A stretch of 9,430 bases of DNA from Sedimentisphaerales bacterium (GTDB taxonomy: Bacteria; Planctomycetota; Phycisphaerae; Sedimentisphaerales; SG8-4): the NCBI GenBank assembly GCA_016932895.1, contig JAFGCA010000065.1, positions 1 to 9,430 of the forward strand. Reading direction: 5' to 3'. The notes below the pieces were generated by a model. The model had not been told where the DNA came from and ran no database searches. It saw only the letters and a program-made list of their open reading frames with translations. Below are positions 1 through 7,729 of this stretch, piece after piece; position 1 is the stretch's first letter; each line of letters begins with the position of its first letter. The position numbers were made by a program, and so were the translations under genes.

Positions 1-1317
1 CGGGATGGCGCCGACGAGATAGCCGGTCTTGAGGTCGAGCATCAGGTCCGTCGCCTGGGACATGGCCATGCAGGTGGCGGCGCCGACCATGACGGAAGAA
101 ATGACCGCCGCTCTGTCGCCCAGACCGCTGGTAATGACGATGAGGATGGTCACGGCGATGAGGGTCATGCCGCTCATGGGCGACCAGTTGGTCCGGCCGA
201 TGCATTCCGAGAGGATCACGCCGGCCATCCAGATCCAGATCGTCCCCAGCACCGCCATGAGGATGCCGCGACCGAGACCCATCTCCTCTACGGACGAGAC
301 CGCGACGGCGCCCAGGACGATGACCGCGCCGATGATGCCGATGTAGAGCAGCTTGATGGGCATTTCGTCCTTCGACATCGCCGCACCGGTCTTGGCCGCC
401 GATTGCATGCTGCGCACGGCGCTGATAATCAGCGGCAGCGCCAGGGCGATCCCGGTCAGCGCCCCGCCGACCAGCATCCCGATTCCCACAGGCCTGAACA
501 GGAACTGGTTGAGGTATTTGGGCGTCGTGATGCTTTCTTCGCCCAGCCCCGCGGCGATCATCTGCAATTGCTCGGGCGTTGGCAGCAGGCCCATCCGCGC
601 CAGTATGGGCGCCAGCACCCAGTAGCAGGCGTAGCCTCCGATGACGAAGCACAGGCCGCCCTTGCCGGCGATGAAAGCGATCCCGACCGTCAGCAGGGAG
701 ACGAACCAGACACCGTTCATGTAATCCGGCATGCCGATGTGCTGGCCCAGGTGCCAGTGCTCGAAGCCGGTCGCGTGGCTGATGATGCTTACCGTGGCGC
801 TCAAGGCGACTCCGATGAGCAGGAGCATGGCTTTGTGGACGCCGGCGCCGGGCGATTTGAGGACGGTCGCCACGGCGACGCCGCCGGGGTAGGTGAGCCG
901 TTCGAAGTCGATCATCTGCTTTCGCAGCGGAATGATGAAGGCGATGCCGAGGACGCCGCCGGCGATGCAGCCGAAGGTCAGCAGGTACGGATTGAAATCG
1001 GTCCGGCCCAGGATAAACAGCGCCGGGACCGAGAACATGATGCCCGCCGAGGCGCCATTGACGCTGCTGGCGACCGTCTGGCTGATGTTGTTCTCGATGA
1101 TGCTGTTGCGGCGCAGGATGCCGCGGAGCACACCGAAGCCCAGAATGGCGGCCAGTTCCGAGCCCTCGTGCGAAAAGCCCAGGATCAGGCAGGCGTAGCC
1201 CATGCTGATGGTGATGAGGATGCCCAGGCCGTAGCCGACGATCACCGCCGTCCACGTCAGCTCGGGATACGGGCCCCGCCGGAGCACCTTGCCCCCGCTA
1301 CCTTGAGATTCCGTCAC
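1..1317 (-). CDS. OPT-family transporter, C-terminus cut by window edge
   Basis: This is an integral inner-membrane transporter of the oligopeptide transporter (OPT) family, whose members move peptides or metal chelates. I translated 439 codons from a GTG at 1317 down to base 1 with no stop. Family signatures are visible: IENNISQTVAS at residues 74-84, LTYPGGVAVA at 141-150, GRTNWSPMSGMT at 374-385, and DLMLDLKTGYLVGA near 424-437, which matches the conserved DLKTG loop of the family. Hydrophobic segments lie near residues 22-47, 112-131, 163-182, 202-240, 275-300, 323-343, 350-371 and 383-400. The GTG is chosen because an AAGGAG sequence (1326-1331) sits eight bases upstream; the ATG further upstream is out of frame. 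Bacterial members usually have more than 500 residues, so roughly the last fifth or more lies outside the window. The gene is transcribed divergently from the URO-D-like gene. The family call is firm; the substrate cannot be read. Confidence 0.9.
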   Translation of the reverse strand, partial: MTESQGSGGKVLRRGPYPELTWTAVIVGYGLGILITISMGYACLILGFSHEGSELAAILGFGVLRGILRRNSIIENNISQTVASSVNGASAGIMFSVPALFILGRTDFNPYLLTFGCIAGGVLGIAFIIPLRKQMIDFERLTYPGGVAVATVLKSPGAGVHKAMLLLIGVALSATVSIISHATGFEHWHLGQHIGMPDYMNGVWFVSLLTVGIAFIAGKGGLCFVIGGYACYWVLAPILARMGLLPTPEQLQMIAAGLGEESITTPKYLNQFLFRPVGIGMLVGGALTGIALALPLIISAVRSMQSAAKTGAAMSKDEMPIKLLYIGIIGAVIVLGAVAVSSVEEMGLGRGILMAVLGTIWIWMAGVILSECIGRTNWSPMSGMTLIAVTILIVITSGLGDRAAVISSVMVGAATCMAMSQATDLMLDLKTGYLVGAIP

Positions 1318-1342
1318 GTCCACCTCTCCTTGGCATGGGCGT

Positions 1343-1372
1343 ACAATAGACAAAAACGAACGATCGTGCCCA
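1343..1372 (-). promoter_or_regulatory. weak candidate sigma-70 promoter for the OPT transporter
   Basis: On the minus strand TGGGCA (complement of 1367-1372) and TATTGT (complement of 1343-1348) are separated by 18 bases. Each box matches four of six consensus bases. The predicted transcript would begin near 1336, leaving a leader of about 18 bases that still contains the Shine-Dalgarno. An 8-bp perfect palindrome, ACGATCGT at 1360-1367, lies inside the spacer and could be a small operator half or chance. This is pattern matching only. Confidence 0.25.
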
Positions 1373-1635
1373 TCCTCCCTGACACACCAGCCGGAAGGCG
1401 GCAGGAAAACAAAGCCGTCCGCAACGCCAAGGCGGCCGGCGCGTTGCATGCTAAAGAATGCGCATTTCCCCCGCAAGTCTTTTCTCGGCCGGAGACGTAA
1501 TCGCCCGGCTGCGCGTCGACGGAGGATTGTCACCGCCGGCGCAGTGCAGCAATCTCCCCCCTCCCGAGCGGCGCGAAGAAGCCATTGCCGCCGGCGAGCG
1601 AATCGCGTAAAGTCGTACTCAGAAACCGTTGTCAA

Positions 1636-1672
1636 AGCTTCAACAGGAGTTTTGCAAAAGTCCAGCTTCAAC
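1636..1672 (+). repeat. 9-bp direct repeat AGCTTCAAC ahead of the URO-D-like gene
   Basis: AGCTTCAAC occurs at 1636-1644 and again at 1664-1672, start to start 28 bases apart. The similarity extends to AGCTTCAACAG versus AGCTTCAACTG. The second copy overlaps an inverted repeat TTCAA-N6-TTGAA (1667-1671 and 1678-1682). The copies lie 47-83 bases upstream of the chosen GTG start, a place where a regulator of the operon could bind. A binding role is inference; repeats of this length can arise by chance. Confidence 0.3.
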
Positions 1673-1718
1673 TGAAATTGAAACAGACGCCAATGAAATG
1701 TATGGGGAGGTCGACTCC

Positions 1719-2849
1719 GTGAAGCATCGTGATCGTGTCGCAATGGCCCTGGCCCACGAAGAAACGGACCGGTGTCCGATGCAAATCAGTTTTACCCCCG
1801 AATTTGCCGAGCGCCTCCGGCAGACCATTGACGGCAAGAGCGGTACAACGCACAACCCTCATGGCGGCGGCAATACCTACCGGTTGGAGCGTTATCTGGG
1901 CGAAGATTTGCTGTTGACCTCCGTGGGGTGGGCCAACAACTACTACCAGACATTCGAGCCGGGCGCCGAGTATACGGACGACTGGGGCGTAGGCTGGCGG
2001 GCGGTTCCGTATGAGACGCGTTTCGGCCGCGGTATCTACACGGAGTTTGCCTCCCATCCCCTGGCCGACGCCCGGGCCATCGACAGGTACACACCGCCCG
2101 ATCCGACGGACCCCGCCCTTTACCGGGACGCGGCATCTCTCCTGGGCAACTACAAAGACGAGTACTGGATTGTCGGTGTCACCGTGACGACGATCTGGGA
2201 AACGGCCTGGGCCTTGCGCGGTCTGGAACGGATGATGATGGACCTGATCGAAAATCCGGAACTCGCCGATCGGATTTTGGATATTCCTTATCATTACCAC
2301 CTGACGGCCGCGAAAAAACTGGTGGCGATGGGCGTGGACATGATCTGGATCGGGGATGACATGGGCACGCAAAAGGGGATGGTGATTTCGCCTGCCATGT
2401 GGCGCGACGTTTTCAAGCCGCGCCTGGCGGCGTTTATTCGCACGTTGAAGGAGATCAATCGCGACGTCAAAGTCGCTTACCACAGTTGTGGTGACATTGC
2501 CGCGATTGTGGGAGATCTGGTCGAGATCGGTCTGGACGTTCTCAACCCTATCCAGCCGGCCTGTCTGAATCTGGCGCATCTCAAGGAAGCCTATGGTGAC
2601 AAGCTGTGCTTTTGGGGATCGATTGACGAACAGCAGACGCTGCCCTTTGGCACGCCGGAGGATGTTCGACAGGAGGTCGCCGCACGGGAGAAGGTCCTGG
2701 GCACAAACGGTGGCTTGATTCTGGGGCCCACCCATCACGTGCAACTGGACACACCCCTGGAGAATTTCTGGGCCATGGTCGATACGATCACTCATGGAGC
2801 GCCGCTCGGTCATTCTACGGACCCCGACGTATCAGCAAAGGAGAAATAA
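1719..2849 (+). CDS. uroporphyrinogen decarboxylase superfamily protein (not HemE), methyltransferase-like
   Basis: This is a soluble cytoplasmic TIM-barrel protein of 376 residues in the URO-D superfamily, which holds HemE and the corrinoid/coenzyme M methyltransferases of the MtaA/CmuA type. The N-terminus KHRDRVAMALAHEETDRCP is the typical family opening. WIGDDMGTQ (210-218) followed by SPAMWRDVFKPRL (224-236) is characteristic of the non-HemE branch. YHSCGD (254-259) supplies the His255-x-Cys257 pair that binds zinc in MtaA-like enzymes. The family's C-terminal strand appears as GGLILGPTHHVQLDTP (331-346). No HemE substrate-site motif with RQAGR is present, so haem synthesis is unlikely. 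I chose GTG 1719 because GGGGAGG lies eight bases upstream and translation then begins at the family's usual start; an in-frame ATG at 1698 would add seven residues. It is coupled to the following glycosidase gene (one-base gap). The reaction and substrate are unknown. Confidence 0.85.
   Translation: MKHRDRVAMALAHEETDRCPMQISFTPEFAERLRQTIDGKSGTTHNPHGGGNTYRLERYLGEDLLLTSVGWANNYYQTFEPGAEYTDDWGVGWRAVPYETRFGRGIYTEFASHPLADARAIDRYTPPDPTDPALYRDAASLLGNYKDEYWIVGVTVTTIWETAWALRGLERMMMDLIENPELADRILDIPYHYHLTAAKKLVAMGVDMIWIGDDMGTQKGMVISPAMWRDVFKPRLAAFIRTLKEINRDVKVAYHSCGDIAAIVGDLVEIGLDVLNPIQPACLNLAHLKEAYGDKLCFWGSIDEQQTLPFGTPEDVRQEVAAREKVLGTNGGLILGPTHHVQLDTPLENFWAMVDTITHGAPLGHSTDPDVSAKEK
2837..2843 (+). promoter_or_regulatory. 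Shine-Dalgarno that fixes the glycosidase start at GTG 2851
   Basis: AAAGGAG lies inside the last codons of the URO-D-like gene, seven bases before GTG 2851. That GTG begins directly at a signal peptide, while the in-frame ATG at 2794 would put 19 charged residues in front of it. The overlap of this site with the upstream gene suggests translational coupling. Confidence 0.75.
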
Positions 2850-2850
2850 C

Positions 2851-5800
2851 GTGAAGAGACATTGTCTGCTGCTTCTGGCGATTTTCATCAACCCGGCGGT
2901 TCACGCCCGTGTGGGGATTGTAGAATCCGGCCGGCACCTGACGTTGGAAAATGAGCAGGTTCGCTTCGTATACGATCTGTCTCAAGGCACCTATGTTGCC
3001 ATCGATAAACGGGACGGCGCCCGCTGCATTCAGGACGGCTATGTGCAGATCGACGACGTCACTACGAACACACCGGGGCTCAAACATACCTGGGAGAGCC
3101 GGGACGTAGCGGATGAACTGGGCCGGGCGAAATCCGTTCTCATCAAGAGCAGCAAGCCCGGCGAGGCAGTGCTCCTGTTTGAAATTACCCTTTACGAAGG
3201 CAGGCCTTGCATCGTGATGGGTGGGGGCCTCGAGAATACTACGAATCGCCCCATACAACTGAAGCGCATCAAGCCTGTCGCCGAGGGCACGCTGTTCAAG
3301 GGTTTTGACACGGCCCGGAACTTCCGCCTGTTGGACGGCAATGGCGGCGGCGAACCCCTGGAATGGGGCGTCAAGAAATACACCGCGGTGTACGAGGGCA
3401 ATTACGCGTATTCGCGTAACAATCTGTTGCTGACCTTCGGTGCCAATGAAACCCGTCGTTCTCTGGTGATGGGGGGATTGACCTATCACGATTTTGAGAA
3501 GTTTGCCACGGTCCGTCAGCCCCGCAAGCTGGAGTTGTCGAAAGGCCCCCGGGGCGAGGCATCGCTGGTGTGTTATCTGAATCTGCCGGATGACGTCAAT
3601 GACCGGGGTTCGGGAGGCGAGTCCCTGCGTTTGACTCAAGGCGCAGACAAACGGAGTTTTAGTTACCGCGCGCTGTGGGGCGACGAGATCGCTTCCGCTG
3701 CCGCCGGCAAGGAAGGCGTTGTCCTGGACGCCGCCGGCCTGCAAGCCGGCGTGCCGTACTATCTGGGTTTTTCCTGGTGGCATACGGACCGGGAGGAACG
3801 GGTGCAATCGGTTACCGTAGACAGCGGCGCGGGCACGGCGCAACACGTGCTCCTGGATCAGCAAAACGTGCCCCTCTGGCATAACCAGAAAAAGGAAGAT
3901 CCTCGCCAGGTGGAACTGCGCGTGCCCAGGGAGGTCTATGCCTCGGGTCGCATGCGGATTCTCTTTGAAAGCCGGACGGACAAGGCCGGGGCCCTGGTCA
4001 ATGAGGTGTGGTTGCGCCAGGGATCGGTACCGCTGCTGCCGGGGCGACTGACGCCTGTCAACCAGACCGCCAGACCGCGTCACCGGCTCATCGGGACTTT
4101 GTATGCGGAAGATCCCGTGGGCAAACGTGTCGATCCGGGCGTGCGCTATCTGCCCGACGATCGTTTCTATGTGGATTTCATCACGGACAATCCCTTTGAG
4201 AATCTGGAGCAATACGGCCGCAGTGTCCGCCTGGCCCAGAAGATCGAATTGAATATGTATGACTTGCCCACGGTCTGTCTCTGGTACGCCCATCACGGCG
4301 GCTACGGCGGGGGCAAGGCCACCAACGACACCGTCGGCGCCGTGGCCGAAATGGAAGCGATTCGCGACTCCGGTTTTCTGAAATACTCCCGGGCCGCGGT
4401 GCGCCTCGTGCCCGACTGCTACACCAAAAACAACCAGCAGGGATGGTGGGACGACGAGCATTTCCAAAAACACGGCAGCACGAATCTCGGGGAATTCGAA
4501 GGCGGCACGTACAAAGCCCCCTACGAGACCTCCGAGAAATGGGGCAAGGGGATTACCGAACGCGGCGGCATCCCCCTGACCTACTGTCAAACCGGTTTTC
4601 GCTCCGAGGACTACTGCCATGCCTTCCCCGAACACATGCTGTTCAACAATCCCACCGCCTGGATGCATGAATCGTACCAGCGTCCCCTGGATGACGACGA
4701 ATTCTGGGGCAACGCCTGGCGCAAGAGCTTTCGCGTGTGGAGTTATGACTACACGGACCCTGGTTTCGTCGCGCACATGCGTGAAGTGTATGCCGCCTTT
4801 CGGTCGGGGGGGATCAAGGGCTTGATGTTCGACTATCCGGCCCGGGGCTGGGCATCCGGCGGGGGTATGGAAGATAAATACGCGACCACGGCGCGGGCCT
4901 ATCGGGACATCTTCCGATTCGCCCGGGAAGGCCTGGGCTCGGAATGCTACCTTCACGAGCGCAATATGGAACGCGGCTCGGACATCACCCTGGGCCTGGT
5001 GGCCTCGCAACGGACGGAAAACGACACCGACCGGATCACGCCCCAGGTCGTCACCCGCTGCGGCTTGCGCTGGTACAAGAATCGGGTGGTAGTCAATTAT
5101 GACACCGATTCCAAGAACATCTATCGACTGCGCGAAAACCGCGATGTGGTGCGCAGCCTGCTGACCATGTCGTATGTCACGACCGGACGGCTGCTGTTGG
5201 CCAACAGCTTCACGCAGTTGTCTGCCGAGATGCTCCACGACCTGACTCGCATTTGTCCTTTCCATACGACGCAACAGACCGCTCGCCCGGTAGATGCCTT
5301 TACCGCGACCTATCCCCGAATCTACGACTTCGCCGTATCGCCGCGTTGGCATCAACTGACGTTTTACAACAGCGACAACCAGGCCGGTGCCGACGTCGCC
5401 GTGGCGCTGGCCGGTGACACCGCCGAGGGCGCCCTGGGACTCGATCCGGACAAGGACTATCACGTCTATGATTTCTGGAACGATGCCTATGTCGGAAGAG
5501 TTGCCGGCGCGGGTGTCTTGTCGCAGCAATTGCGCCCGTCGGAAGCGCGCATGATGTCCGTGCATGAGGCCACTGCTTATCCACAGTTCATTGCCACGAA
5601 TCGCCATGTCATGCAGGGCTATCTCGATCTCGTCCGCGTCGAGTGGCTGCCCGGTCGAAACATGCTCCGGGGCATCAGCAAAATCGTTGGCGGCGATCCC
5701 TACCTGGTGACGATTGCCGCAAACCGCTACGTTCCTCGGGATGCCCGGGTCAACGACTCCCAGACCGGGGCAAGCATTGCCGGCGCCGATGACGGTCTGG

Positions 5801-5868
5801 CGAAACTCACGCTCACACGCGCCGAAAACGCCATCGTCCAATGGAGCGTGACCTTCCAGGCGCCCTGA
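2851..5868 (+). CDS. secreted multidomain glycoside hydrolase, alpha-galactosidase-like (clan GH-D-like) barrel
   Basis: This 1005-residue protein is probably exported and hydrolyses a glycosidic bond; the sugar is not known. Residues 1-19 form a Sec signal peptide: a Lys-Arg start, the core CLLLLAIF and a likely cut after AVHA. Residues about 25-275 look like the beta-sandwich that precedes the barrel in GH36-like enzymes. Residues about 287-390 look like an extra beta-rich, carbohydrate-binding-like module. Residues about 465-805 look like the TIM barrel: GIKGLMFDYP puts candidate nucleophile Asp661 at a strand end, and RTENDTDRI (721-729) resembles the SDxTD loop of GH36, making Asp725 or Asp727 the candidate acid/base. 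Residues about 815-1005 are a C-terminal beta domain with YHVYDFWNDAYVG. Domain limits are estimates from reading. It follows the URO-D-like gene by one base and faces the sulfatase gene. Clan placement is moderately supported; a new family is possible. Confidence 0.7.
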   Translation: MKRHCLLLLAIFINPAVHARVGIVESGRHLTLENEQVRFVYDLSQGTYVAIDKRDGARCIQDGYVQIDDVTTNTPGLKHTWESRDVADELGRAKSVLIKSSKPGEAVLLFEITLYEGRPCIVMGGGLENTTNRPIQLKRIKPVAEGTLFKGFDTARNFRLLDGNGGGEPLEWGVKKYTAVYEGNYAYSRNNLLLTFGANETRRSLVMGGLTYHDFEKFATVRQPRKLELSKGPRGEASLVCYLNLPDDVNDRGSGGESLRLTQGADKRSFSYRALWGDEIASAAAGKEGVVLDAAGLQAGVPYYLGFSWWHTDREERVQSVTVDSGAGTAQHVLLDQQNVPLWHNQKKEDPRQVELRVPREVYASGRMRILFESRTDKAGALVNEVWLRQGSVPLLPGRLTPVNQTARPRHRLIGTLYAEDPVGKRVDPGVRYLPDDRFYVDFITDNPFENLEQYGRSVRLAQKIELNMYDLPTVCLWYAHHGGYGGGKATNDTVGAVAEMEAIRDSGFLKYSRAAVRLVPDCYTKNNQQGWWDDEHFQKHGSTNLGEFEGGTYKAPYETSEKWGKGITERGGIPLTYCQTGFRSEDYCHAFPEHMLFNNPTAWMHESYQRPLDDDEFWGNAWRKSFRVWSYDYTDPGFVAHMREVYAAFRSGGIKGLMFDYPARGWASGGGMEDKYATTARAYRDIFRFAREGLGSECYLHERNMERGSDITLGLVASQRTENDTDRITPQVVTRCGLRWYKNRVVVNYDTDSKNIYRLRENRDVVRSLLTMSYVTTGRLLLANSFTQLSAEMLHDLTRICPFHTTQQTARPVDAFTATYPRIYDFAVSPRWHQLTFYNSDNQAGADVAVALAGDTAEGALGLDPDKDYHVYDFWNDAYVGRVAGAGVLSQQLRPSEARMMSVHEATAYPQFIATNRHVMQGYLDLVRVEWLPGRNMLRGISKIVGGDPYLVTIAANRYVPRDARVNDSQTGASIAGADDGLAKLTLTRAENAIVQWSVTFQAP

Positions 5869-5988
5869 GCGGTCCCATCGGCACGGGATGCTCACATCCA
5901 GCGGCCCGGCCGCGAGGTTCGACATCGACGTTGCCGGTATCCGTGGCTGTGTTGCAGGACACGGCGGGAGCCGCGCGTTCGTCCCGGC

Positions 5989-7425
5989 TTACTTGCGTGG
6001 TTCCGTTCGTAATTTCGAGAAGCAGCGGGCCGGCGGCTTTGCAGGCAAGGACGTCTTCCACGCCAGCAGCTTCTTCCGCAGCGCCTTGACGACTTCCGGA
6101 TGCCGCTCTTTCAAGTCGTTTTTCTCATAAACATCCGCCGAGATGTCATAGAGTTCCACGTAGCTGCAATCCCTATTGGTCACCAGCTTCCAGCGTTGAT
6201 CGACAACGGCGTAGGAGACCCAATGGTCGGGCCTGTTCTTGGGAGCCGGCCACGGCGAGTCATATTTCCAGAACAGGGGCTTCTCACGCCTGGGACTGCC
6301 CTTGCCCAACAGGGTAGAGACCTGACTGACGCCGTCCGGTGCATAGGATGGCGGCAGTTCCACACCGGCGACCTCGCAAAAAGTGGGCAGCAGATCCACC
6401 GCCGAGATGAGGGAGGTATCGTCCACCTTTCCGGCCGCGATCTTCCCCGGCCACCGCGCAATGAACGGGACGCCGATACCGCCTTCGAAAAGCGCGGCTT
6501 TGTAACCCTTTCTCCCTCCGGTGGTTCCTTTGGACGCTCCGATCCCAAAACCGGCGCCGGTGGCCGTGTCGTACATCAGTTCCGGTTCGGTGGGAGTAGC
6601 GGCCCGTGCCGGACCATTGTCGGAACTGAAGATGACCAGGGTGTTCTCGGTCAGACCCAAACGATCCAGCGCGTCCAATACTTCCCCGATCCTCTCGTCT
6701 GCGTGCGACAGGACCGACGCGTAGATGTTGTCGGCCTCTTCCAGATCGCGGAAACGCCAGCGGTACTTGGGCAGCGTATGGAACGGCGTGTGGGGTTCGT
6801 GGACCCAGAGGTTGATGAAAAAGGGCTTTCGCTGGCGATGGCTTTGCTCGATGAACGCGATCGTGTGGCGCGCGTCTTCGTGCACGGGCATCTGCTCGCC
6901 GGCACAATTGAAGGCGCCGTAGGCGTCGTAGCCATATTCACTCGGCAGAGGCGAGTCCGGAATCATGTTGTTGGAGAGGTGCCACTTGCCGAAGTGGGCG
7001 GTGGCGTACCCGCCCTCTTTGAGAAACCTCGGCAGCAGCGGCGCTTGAGGGTCCAGCCAGTCGGGCATATTGCGCTTCTCGTTGCTGGGAACCCAGGCGA
7101 AGTGGCCGTCAATGTTGTAACGGGCGGGGAAATGGCCTGTCATCACGGCGGTGCGGCTCGGAGAACAAACCCCGCAGGCAACGGTGAAATGATGGAAATC
7201 CGTGCCCTCCGCAGCCAGCCGGTCGATGTTTGGCGTTTTGACATACGGATGCCCGTGACAGCCCAGATCGCCCCATCCCCAGTCATCAGCAAAGATGAAG
7301 AGGATGTTGGGCTTTCGTCTCGTCGGGGCGGTTCCAAGACCCCGGGCTGCGGACAACTTGCCACCGACAACCGACGCGACGGCCGCGGCCAAACCCGCTT
7401 TCAGGAAATCTCTTCTGCCTGTCAT
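5989..7425 (-). CDS. type I sulfatase (arylsulfatase A-like) with Tat-type signal
   Basis: This is an exported hydrolase of 478 residues that removes sulfate esters, plausibly from a sulfated polysaccharide. The N-terminus reads TGRRDFLKAG followed by an Ala/Val-rich stretch, a twin-arginine signal. PNILFIFADDWGWGDLG (39-55) gives the metal-binding Asp47 and Asp48. CSPSR at 87-91 holds Cys87, the residue converted to formylglycine, with TAVMTG following. GKWHL (146-150), HEPHTPFH (209-216) and SSDNGP (267-272, Asp269/Asn270) complete the active-site set, and EGGIGVPFIARWPG (314-327) closes the family core. All expected catalytic residues seem intact; the Arg of the usual EGGIRVP is Gly here. 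Start ATG 7425 has AGGGAG about nine bases upstream. Activation needs a formylglycine-generating enzyme or anaerobic sulfatase-maturating enzyme, which is not in the window. It is convergent with the glycosidase and divergent from the isomerase-like gene. Confidence 0.95.
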   Translation of the reverse strand: MTGRRDFLKAGLAAAVASVVGGKLSAARGLGTAPTRRKPNILFIFADDWGWGDLGCHGHPYVKTPNIDRLAAEGTDFHHFTVACGVCSPSRTAVMTGHFPARYNIDGHFAWVPSNEKRNMPDWLDPQAPLLPRFLKEGGYATAHFGKWHLSNNMIPDSPLPSEYGYDAYGAFNCAGEQMPVHEDARHTIAFIEQSHRQRKPFFINLWVHEPHTPFHTLPKYRWRFRDLEEADNIYASVLSHADERIGEVLDALDRLGLTENTLVIFSSDNGPARAATPTEPELMYDTATGAGFGIGASKGTTGGRKGYKAALFEGGIGVPFIARWPGKIAAGKVDDTSLISAVDLLPTFCEVAGVELPPSYAPDGVSQVSTLLGKGSPRREKPLFWKYDSPWPAPKNRPDHWVSYAVVDQRWKLVTNRDCSYVELYDISADVYEKNDLKERHPEVVKALRKKLLAWKTSLPAKPPARCFSKLRTEPRK

Positions 7426-7729
7426 CTTACTTCTCCCTGGCCTCAGGAATCATCCTATTGCAGCCGCCCTGCGCTTGGGAAATGCTGTCTCACGTCTCTC
7501 GACATATGCAAAGGCAACCATCTATCGAGTAATACCACTTGGGACACCCGTACGCAAGGGATCGACCGAGCCGGCCGTTCATTACCGTCCTGAGACGCTC
7601 CAACGCAGCGGAGAAGGAAGCGTCGGAACGGAAGGAGGCGTTGTCCGCCAGGCGGTCACGCGGTACAATTGCCGTCCGAACGTCAATCAGGACCGCCACG
7701 GAAGTCGTGGCAGGCTGGGAGGAATTGCA
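7426..7729. other. 304-bp divergent spacer between sulfatase and isomerase-like genes
   Basis: No gene is supported here. The right half contains a good promoter-like pair for the plus-strand gene. On the sulfatase side I tested AT-richer patches near 7450, 7505 and 7530 for a minus-strand promoter and found no pair with acceptable boxes and spacing, so its promoter remains unassigned. Several frames run open through the spacer, but they lack ribosome binding sites and recognisable sequence. Confidence 0.6.
7641..7669 (+). promoter_or_regulatory. sigma-70-like promoter for the isomerase-like gene
   Basis: TTGTCC (7641-7646) and TACAAT (7664-7669) are separated by exactly 17 bases, matching four and five of six consensus bases. 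Transcription would begin near 7676, giving a leader of about 54 bases with GGGAGG at 7717-7722 ahead of the ATG. This is the best promoter-like match found in the window; it is still unproven. Confidence 0.5.

Larger units (their letters stand above)
1318..1718. other. 401-bp divergent intergenic region
   Basis: No gene is supported here between the divergent OPT and URO-D-like genes. Short open frames crossing it have low-complexity Arg/Ala-rich translations, lack a convincing ribosome binding site and resemble no family I know. The left part holds the transporter's leader and a weak promoter. The middle (about 1380-1610) is GC-rich and featureless to my eye. The right part, about 1605-1700, becomes markedly more AT-rich, as expected for a promoter and operator zone of the plus-strand operon, and carries the AGCTTCAAC direct repeat. 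I found no convincing -35/-10 pair for the plus-strand operon. Confidence 0.6.

Noticed and set aside
403..1500. 365-codon plus-strand frame across the OPT gene and the spacer
   Set aside because: Rich in Gln, Asp, Ala and Arg without motifs; it is opposite a transporter with unmistakable OPT signatures on the minus strand.
1678..1706. TTGAAA-17-TATGGG as a promoter for the URO-D-like operon
   Set aside because: The -10 box is poor, and transcription would begin downstream of or within the Shine-Dalgarno region, leaving almost no leader.
1629..1718. Upstream start codons at 1629 and 1698 for the URO-D-like gene
   Set aside because: They lack a well-placed ribosome binding site, and the added residues precede the family's normal N-terminus; GTG 1719 has GGGGAGG eight bases upstream.
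1668..2813. 381-codon open frame antisense to the URO-D-like gene
   Set aside because: It mirrors a gene with clear family motifs; its own translation is not recognisable.
2794..2850. ATG 2794 as an earlier start for the glycosidase
   Set aside because: It would overlap the URO-D-like gene and place 19 charged residues before a textbook signal peptide; GTG 2851 has AAAGGAG seven bases upstream.
2815..5925. 1036-codon open frame antisense to the glycosidase
   Set aside because: Its translation resembles no protein family, it has no ribosome binding site or signal, and it lies exactly opposite a gene with a signal peptide and recognisable domains. Long antisense frames are common in GC-rich codon usage.
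5964..5988. Hairpin CGGGA/TCCCG in the convergent spacer as a terminator
   Set aside because: Only five base pairs with a long loop and no T-run on either strand.
6100..7593. 497-codon plus-strand frame opposite the sulfatase
   Set aside because: The minus strand encodes a complete sulfatase with all catalytic residues; this frame is its antisense shadow.
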